From contig NZ_KB905692.1 in NCBI RefSeq assembly GCF_000380985.1, forward strand, positions 434,001-498,000: a stretch of 64,000 nt of DNA, in the 5' to 3' direction. Position 1 is the stretch's first letter; every line of letters begins with the position of its first letter. Shown one piece after another: positions 58,427-64,000 of the stretch. Under the pieces are notes generated by a model that made no database searches, was not told the origin of the DNA, and saw nothing but the letters and a program-made list of their open reading frames with translations. Origin of the DNA: Proteiniphilum acetatigenes DSM 18083 (lineage in GTDB: Bacteria > Bacteroidota > Bacteroidia > Bacteroidales > Dysgonomonadaceae). A program made the translations under genes and the position numbers.

Positions 58427-60388
58427 ATGAAATCAAAAATAATTGCCATAAGCTTTATTTTAAGCTTATCCGTCATTCTGACGAATTGTAATTATCTGGA
58501 CATTATCCCGGATAACACGGTACAGGTGGGCAGCTTGTTCGAAAACCGGGATAAGGCGCTCAATGCACTATCCACCTGCTACAGATATATGCCGAATCAT
58601 GAAAAACTTCACTACTCCATGTCCCTTGCCGGCGATGAATGGGTGGGACGTCTGGATGCCGACCATGGTGAAAACAGGGGATTGCTGAGAGGGATGCAAC
58701 TGATGCGTGGATGGAACAACTCTAACGATCCCATTTTAAATTACTGGGCAGAGGGTGGAGGAGCTACCGGTCTATATCGAGGCATTCGTGTATGTAATAT
58801 CTTCTTCGAAAATATAGACAATGTTCCGGACCTGACACCTGCTGAGCGTAACGACTGGGTAGCACAGGTGAAGATACTGAAAGCCTATTACCATTATTAC
58901 CTGCTCAGGCTATACGGCCCGATTGTTATTGCCGATAAAAATCTGGAACCGTTCTCTTCTGTAGAAGAGGTAAGGCAGGAAAGGCAAACGATAGACTCCT
59001 GCTTCAATTACGTGTTGAATCTGATCGATGAAGTATTGTATGACGAGAGTGGAAGCCCGAGATCTGAACTCGCCGTTGAGAGAGAGAGTGCCTATTACGG
59101 ACAGATAGACCAGATCAATGCCCGCGCCATTAAGGCCCAGGTGCTCCTCACCAGGGCAAGCCCACTGTTTAACGGCAACTCCGAATATTTCAGTAACTTC
59201 AGGAATAAAGCGGGAGAAACCTATTTCCCTATGCAATACGATCCTGAGAAATGGAAACAAGCATTGGATGGCATCAAAGAAGCCATTGATTTCGCCGAAA
59301 CCCGTGGCAAGAAGTTATATACATTCAACGGGCAACCTAAATTTTGGGATGTGGACAACTTTGAAACTTCAGAAATCATACAATATGCTTATAATAAGCG
59401 TTTCGCCATTGTCGATTCTTGGAACGACGAATTGATCTGGGGATATTCCGGATTGGATTATGAAGGACAGGGAGGGTTTGCCCACGCTACCAATATGCGC
59501 TCTGTAGCCGACCCCACGCAGGCCGGATACGCATGGCAATGGTTGGGTGCCGACTACAGAATGGCTGAACTTTTCTATTCAAAAAATGGAGTACCCATTG
59601 AAGAGGATAAAACTTACGAATACGACAACAGACTCCAGATCACTGAAATTCCTGATGACAATTATCATAAGGGATACATGCAGGCCGGTCAGCGAACCAT
59701 TAAATTACATTTGAACCGGGAACCGAGATTTTATGCATGGATGGTCGTAGACAGAAGTATTTGGCGTACACATGACCTTGCCAACGATGTAAAAATGAGA
59801 TACAACGAATTCCCGGGAGGTAGAGGTTCTCAACACACAACCGACTTTTACTGGACAGGTATCGGGGTAAAGAAACTGGTGCATCCCGAGTCGGGCACCG
59901 GTCACTGGGCACGTGTGGTAAAATACCCCTATCCCATTATCCGATTATCGGATCTGTATTTAATGTATGCCGAAGCATATAACGAGTATCACGGACCGGG
60001 AGCACCTGCATACGATTACCTAAACAAAGTGCGGGCCACAAGCGGACTGAAACCGATAGAACAAGTATGGAGTGATGCCAATATAGTAAGGACGCCAGAC
60101 AAACACCTCACGAAAGAAGGGCTGCGCGATATCATTCAACGGGAACGCCTGATCGAGCTATCCTTCGAAGGGCATCGTTATTTTGATATTTTGCGCTGGA
60201 AACAGGCAGACAGGTACTTTTTATCGCCTGTCAGAGGATGGAACACTACAGGTGTGGATCCGGAACAATTCTACGTGCTAACAACATTACAACCACGCAG
60301 ATGGCAGACACCCCGCGACTACCTGATGCCCATACCCATTTCAGACTTAAATAGAAATCCGAATTTAGTGCAAAATCCGGGATGGTAA
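58427..60388 (+). CDS. SusD/RagB family lipoprotein
   Basis: A 653-aa surface glycan-binding lipoprotein. The signal ends LSLSVILTNC with NYLDIIPDNTVQVGSLFENR next, a typical SusD start. TPR-like helices (AQVKILKAYYHYYLLRLYGP, INARAIKAQVLLTRASPLFN) and the C-terminal blocks RDIIQRERLIELSFEGHRYF and YLMPIPISDLNRNPNLVQNP are characteristic. Partner of the SusC encoded just upstream. Confidence 0.96.
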   Translation: MKSKIIAISFILSLSVILTNCNYLDIIPDNTVQVGSLFENRDKALNALSTCYRYMPNHEKLHYSMSLAGDEWVGRLDADHGENRGLLRGMQLMRGWNNSNDPILNYWAEGGGATGLYRGIRVCNIFFENIDNVPDLTPAERNDWVAQVKILKAYYHYYLLRLYGPIVIADKNLEPFSSVEEVRQERQTIDSCFNYVLNLIDEVLYDESGSPRSELAVERESAYYGQIDQINARAIKAQVLLTRASPLFNGNSEYFSNFRNKAGETYFPMQYDPEKWKQALDGIKEAIDFAETRGKKLYTFNGQPKFWDVDNFETSEIIQYAYNKRFAIVDSWNDELIWGYSGLDYEGQGGFAHATNMRSVADPTQAGYAWQWLGADYRMAELFYSKNGVPIEEDKTYEYDNRLQITEIPDDNYHKGYMQAGQRTIKLHLNREPRFYAWMVVDRSIWRTHDLANDVKMRYNEFPGGRGSQHTTDFYWTGIGVKKLVHPESGTGHWARVVKYPYPIIRLSDLYLMYAEAYNEYHGPGAPAYDYLNKVRATSGLKPIEQVWSDANIVRTPDKHLTKEGLRDIIQRERLIELSFEGHRYFDILRWKQADRYFLSPVRGWNTTGVDPEQFYVLTTLQPRRWQTPRDYLMPIPISDLNRNPNLVQNPGW

Positions 60389-60409
60389 TCTATTAAAATA
60401 TAAACAATT

Positions 60410-61747
60410 ATGAGACGAATATATTATTTTTACACTTCTATCTTATTATTTGCAGCGGTTTTTATCATGAACAGCTGCCAGGACACTGCGGTGGGAGACA
60501 CTACTCCCCCGGGGCAGGTTACAAACGTGATTTTCACGCCGCAATACGGTGGAGGTTACTTCACTTACACCATTCCATCCGATGCAGATTTTCTCTATAC
60601 CCGGGCAGAATACATCATTGACACCGGGGCGAAAATATCCAAAACCAGCAGCGTCTATTCCGATACACTATTTATCGACGGGTTCGGACAAGAAAAGGAG
60701 TACGATGTACAAATTTTTTCGATTGACAGAAATAATAACCAATCCTCACCCGTCACTATGAAAGTGGTACCGTTAGAACCTACCACACTGGCAGTATTGG
60801 AAACCGTTCAGGTACAGCCCGGATTTTCCTCATTGGTGGTTGACTGGGAAAACGATCAGAAAAAGAACATAACCATTTACGTAAATGTAAAAGTCGGGGA
60901 AACGGAAGCCACCAAAATTTATGCTTCCAATCTTGAGAAAGATCGTTTTATGATTGATAATCTGAAAGGAGAACCACATACGGTAAATGTATATATCAGA
61001 GATACTTATGAGAATCAGACGGAAGTGAGGAATTTTGGGGAAATCACTCCTCTTATGGATGGAGCGATCTCGAAAAAACAGTGGTCTTTCCTTCGTGATC
61101 AGTTATTGTATGGTAACCGGTGGGATTATAACAGCAGTCCTAATCCTTTTGAACAGAAACCGTTTGAGGAATATGCAGGCACCTATCGCAAAGACAGCAT
61201 GATGAATGCACCCATGTCTCATGTAGAAGGCCGTATTGAGAAATTCTGGGATAATGAGTATGATTATGAGCCTAAACTCAACCTCAATTATTTCAATACA
61301 GGGCAAGTCAGCTACCCGTTTTCCTATTTCATAGACTTGGGACGTGAAGTAAAAGGAAGCCGTTTTAAAATATGGCAACGCGATGCGTGGGGTATGTTAT
61401 ACGGCGGAGAGAATGTGGAGATATGGGAGATATGGATCAGTGACGATAAAGATCCGACTGACGGTGTCTTTGACGGATGGGAATATGTGGGAAGATACCG
61501 GATTACCCAGCCCTCGAATGTAATTGAAGCAAGAAACGAAGCCCGTAACGGACATGAGTACATGTTTTATCCTGATAATCCACGTTTTACCAAATCTTTC
61601 CGTTATCTGCGGTATAAAGGTATCAAGGCTTTTGGAGGTGGAAATTCGGGATGTACTTCCGAAATCACCATTTTCGGTACGGAAGCTGACGGATCCATTA
61701 TCGAAGATCCTGAAACATTGACAGGTGTTTTAGAAGGATGGGAATAA
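60410..61747 (+). CDS. Surface lipoprotein with FN3-like (DUF4959), DUF5126 and DUF5000/discoidin-like domains
   Basis: A 445-aa lipoprotein (signal ending VFIMNSC). The first 100 residues (DTTPPGQVTNVIFTPQYGGG, YTIPSDADFLYTRAEYII) match DUF4959, a FN3-like fold. The middle (LEKDRFMIDNLKGEPHTVNV) matches DUF5126. The C-terminal half (FSYFIDLGREVKGSRFKIWQ, TKSFRYLRYKGIKAFGGGN) is a discoidin-like DUF5000. Proteins of this build follow SusD and act as surface glycan-binding proteins. No catalytic residues are recognised. Confidence 0.85.
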   Translation: MRRIYYFYTSILLFAAVFIMNSCQDTAVGDTTPPGQVTNVIFTPQYGGGYFTYTIPSDADFLYTRAEYIIDTGAKISKTSSVYSDTLFIDGFGQEKEYDVQIFSIDRNNNQSSPVTMKVVPLEPTTLAVLETVQVQPGFSSLVVDWENDQKKNITIYVNVKVGETEATKIYASNLEKDRFMIDNLKGEPHTVNVYIRDTYENQTEVRNFGEITPLMDGAISKKQWSFLRDQLLYGNRWDYNSSPNPFEQKPFEEYAGTYRKDSMMNAPMSHVEGRIEKFWDNEYDYEPKLNLNYFNTGQVSYPFSYFIDLGREVKGSRFKIWQRDAWGMLYGGENVEIWEIWISDDKDPTDGVFDGWEYVGRYRITQPSNVIEARNEARNGHEYMFYPDNPRFTKSFRYLRYKGIKAFGGGNSGCTSEITIFGTEADGSIIEDPETLTGVLEGWE

Positions 61748-61783
61748 ATCAACGGTACATTAATTTTCAAATTAATAATACAG

Positions 61784-62938
61784 ATGAAAAAAATAAAATC
61801 AATAATAACATTAAGTATTCTCATTGCTTTCGTGGGGAACTACGGATGCGACAGTATGGAGGATAATTTTAAGCAATATCTCGAAGAATATAACTATTCC
61901 GGCAAGATCGACAGTTTGCGCGTTTATCCCGGTTATGAGAGAGTAATATTGGCATGGGATAATCCAAAAGATCAAAAATCAAAATCGATCAGGGTTGTAT
62001 ATGGTAGCGACAGCACTGTTATATCGTTTGACACGTTGGTAGATTCTATCAGTATTGAAGGATTAACTGCGGGGACCGGTTACGAGTTCATTGTCTACAC
62101 AATGGATGCTCATAACAACCTGTCTGTGCCGACCTATATTACTGCTTTCCCTATTTCACAAGCCTTTGTCGAAAGTTTAACACCGCCAATGGTGGTTGTC
62201 CAGACAATCGGTCCCGATCAATACATGTCGATCATGGGAACCTCAAACGTGTTGATGAATTTCTCGGGTCATGTTGAATATACGGTTACCGGACCGGATG
62301 ATTTCTCTTTATCAGACGAAATCTACTTACCTGAGTTGGCAGGGAAGCCTCAAGTTGATATTCCTGTCGCCGACCTTATATCTTTACCGTTTCTACCTAT
62401 AGGGGATTATACATTTAATATTAAAGTCTCTGTATGGCCTCTTCAGGGCAATCTGGTTTCTGTTGACGAAGTATGGCTTTCCAACACTCAGACAATTACG
62501 GTAGAACCGGTAAAAATCAATCTGATGACAATTCCCGGAACCGTATCCGACCAGCATAACACCGGAGGCGGCGAAGGTATCCAGATGCTGGTCGATGGCA
62601 ATCCTAACACCAAATACCTGTGCGGAACCCAGCTCACATGGATGATGTGGAAGATGGACCGTGAATTTATTGCCAACACGTATGAACTCACATCGGCAAA
62701 TGATGCCGACAACCGAGATCCGAAAGACTGGGTACTGGAAGGTTCAAATGACGGAAGCAACTGGACTGTACTCGATCAACAATCCGATATCAAGTTTACA
62801 ACACGTTTCCAGAAGAAGACATTCCCGTTATCCAATGTGACCCCCTACTCTCATTACAGGTTAAGGGTTACCGCAAATAACGGATCCAGTATATTCCAAT
62901 TAGCAGAATGGACACTGTTCTACGATACCAATGAATGA
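61784..62938 (+). CDS. Surface lipoprotein with DUF4998-like and F5/8-type C (discoidin) domains
   Basis: A 384-aa lipoprotein (signal ending AFVGNYGC). Residues about 25-130 match DUF4998 (KIDSLRVYPGYERVILAWDN, KSKSIRVVYGSDS). A linker domain of about 120 residues follows. The C-terminal 130 residues are a discoidin/F5-8C carbohydrate-binding domain (GGEGIQMLVDGNPNTKYLCG, DPKDWVLEGSNDGSNWTVLD, YRLRVTANNGSSIFQLAEW). It is the last gene of the locus, 26 bases before a strong terminator, and probably a second glycan-binding protein. Confidence 0.86.
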   Translation: MKKIKSIITLSILIAFVGNYGCDSMEDNFKQYLEEYNYSGKIDSLRVYPGYERVILAWDNPKDQKSKSIRVVYGSDSTVISFDTLVDSISIEGLTAGTGYEFIVYTMDAHNNLSVPTYITAFPISQAFVESLTPPMVVVQTIGPDQYMSIMGTSNVLMNFSGHVEYTVTGPDDFSLSDEIYLPELAGKPQVDIPVADLISLPFLPIGDYTFNIKVSVWPLQGNLVSVDEVWLSNTQTITVEPVKINLMTIPGTVSDQHNTGGGEGIQMLVDGNPNTKYLCGTQLTWMMWKMDREFIANTYELTSANDADNRDPKDWVLEGSNDGSNWTVLDQQSDIKFTTRFQKKTFPLSNVTPYSHYRLRVTANNGSSIFQLAEWTLFYDTNE

Positions 62939-62963
62939 AGGGGTAGAGTAAAAACAGACTAAG

Positions 62964-63001
62964 AGTAGGAGAAAAAAAGTAGTTTTCTCCTACTTTTTTT
63001 T
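62964..63001 (+). terminator. Rho-independent terminator of the second SusC/SusD locus
   Basis: A perfect 12-base stem (AGTAGGAGAAAA with TTTTCTCCTACT), a 7-base loop and a run of eight T. Confidence 0.93.
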
Positions 63002-63084
63002 CAGGGTACATTTTTGATACCGGTATTAGAAAATCAATTCCTTCATCCGTTCCTGCTTTATTTCAATTCATCACTATTTTTTTC

Positions 63085-63092
63085 TATTTTTG
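63085..63092 (+). promoter_or_regulatory. -7 box upstream of gltX
   Basis: TATTTTTG lies 77 bases before the gltX start. No convincing -33 element is seen. Confidence 0.4.
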
Positions 63093-63169
63093 TAGCCGGA
63101 AAAAACAGGGTTTTACTTTCGGTAGGATATATCAGGAAATGAACACCTTCGGAACTTGAATAAAAAATT

Positions 63170-64000
63170 ATGATGCATCACAAGACAAGGGTACGCTTTG
63201 CGCCCAGCCCCACAGGACCGCTGCATATCGGCGGGGTACGTACGGCACTATACAATTATCTCTTTGCCAAACAACAGGGCGGAGATTTTATCCTGCGAAT
63301 TGAAGATACTGACTCCTCCCGGTTTGTGCCGGGTGCGGAAGAGTATATCCAGGAAACATTCGACTGGTTGGGTCTTCCCTTTGACGAAAGCCCACTGAAA
63401 GGAGGAAGCTACGGACCCTATAAACAGTCTCAACGAAAAGATATCTACAAACAATATGTCAATGCTCTGCTCGATAAAGGAGCAGCCTATATCGCGTTCG
63501 ACACACCGGAAGAGCTGGAAACCCAAAGGGCGGAGATTGCCAATTTTCAGTATGACGCTTCTACCAGGGATAGGATGCGTAACTCGCTTACCCTCCCGGA
63601 AGAAGAAACAGAATCTTTGATAAAATCAGGCACACAATATGTTGTCCGCATCAAAATAGACCCTGATCAGGAGATTATCGTCGATGATATGATCCGCGGT
63701 AAGGTAGTTGTCAACTCCTCGGTACTTGACGACAAGGTGATCTATAAATCGGCCGATGAACTGCCCACCTATCACCTGGCCAATGTGGTGGACGACCATC
63801 TGATGGAAATAACCCATGTGATCCGTGGTGAGGAGTGGCTTCCCTCGGCTCCTTTGCATGTATGGTTGTACCGAAGCCTGGGCTGGGAAGAAGGTATGCC
63901 GCAATTCGCCCACCTCCCGCTCCTGCTCAAACCGGAAGGAAACGGCAAACTGAGCAAACGTGATGGAGACCGCCTTGGTTTCCCCGTTTTTCCATTGCAA
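63170..64000 (+). CDS. gltX: Glutamate-tRNA ligase, N-terminal part
   Basis: The frame runs off the end of the window after 277 codons. The enzyme charges tRNA-Glu (and in some bacteria tRNA-Gln). Class I motifs are visible: the HIGH region [33 protein letters not shown], and the KMSKS-like KLSKRDGD near residue 262. Start at the first of two adjacent ATG codons (63170 or 63173). Confidence 0.96.
   Translation, partial: MMHHKTRVRFAPSPTGPLHIGGVRTALYNYLFAKQQGGDFILRIEDTDSSRFVPGAEEYIQETFDWLGLPFDESPLKGGSYGPYKQSQRKDIYKQYVNALLDKGAAYIAFDTPEELETQRAEIANFQYDASTRDRMRNSLTLPEEETESLIKSGTQYVVRIKIDPDQEIIVDDMIRGKVVVNSSVLDDKVIYKSADELPTYHLANVVDDHLMEITHVIRGEEWLPSAPLHVWLYRSLGWEEGMPQFAHLPLLLKPEGNGKLSKRDGDRLGFPVFPLQ

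Overview
The window looks like chromosomal DNA of a member of the Bacteroidales, probably close to the Dysgonomonadaceae (Proteiniphilum, Petrimonas, Dysgonomonas). The reasons are two SusC/SusD outer-membrane pairs, Bacteroidetes-type promoters (TAnnTTTG -7 boxes, e.g. 19193-19200, 35648-35655, 54154-54161), an S46 peptidase of DPP11 type, a DUF4270 lipoprotein, a large signal peptidase I, and a menaquinone cluster. The placement is inferred from gene content, not from a marker-gene comparison.

Layout. 1-1060: 3' end of hcp (hybrid cluster protein) and its terminator. 1285-1659: small decayed gene pieces. 1701-13725 (minus strand): a thioredoxin-like protein and then, read from the right, a glycan-uptake locus: SusC, SusD, a DUF4185-like lipoprotein, aldose 1-epimerase, an unrecognised 309-aa protein and a sugar-porter transporter. 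The SusC gene has lost its signal peptide and promoter to an IS3-family element (13726-15016), whose own transposase has lost its first catalytic Asp. A 23-bp direct-repeat array (15035-15110) right of the IS may be a relic of another transposon end. 15284-17399: cupin, DUF438 and DUF1858/DUF2249 genes behind a perfect Crp/Fnr-type palindrome (15130-15145). 17451-19182: a DprA-like remnant and a toxin-antitoxin pair (MqsR-like toxin, HTH-Panacea antitoxin).

19544-54052 is mostly housekeeping: malate dehydrogenase, membrane pyrophosphatase, ROK regulator, DPP11, glutaminase, a coiled-coil membrane protein, ligA, an outer-membrane protein, a MATE transporter, panD/panC, a GT5-like protein, a DUF4270 lipoprotein, ruvB, queG, rnr, an SDR protein, then a menaquinone block (HAD-hotdog thioesterase fusion, menF, menD, menB, menC, menE) followed by dapB, lepB and a WbqC-family gene.

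54132-63001 is a second SusC/SusD locus. It has a good promoter, a leader of about 550 nt with an uninterrupted run of 18 C, a small lipoprotein gene, SusC, SusD and two lipoproteins with FN3-like and discoidin-like regions, closed by a strong terminator. It encodes no recognisable glycan-degrading enzyme. The window ends inside gltX.

The least ordinary signals are the poly-C tract in the second locus, the IS-beheaded first locus with a catalytically damaged transposase, the MqsR-Panacea pair, the palindrome upstream of the DUF438 operon, and several structured or tandem intergenic repeats (20600-20747, 48676-48784). No tRNA, rRNA or CRISPR array was seen.
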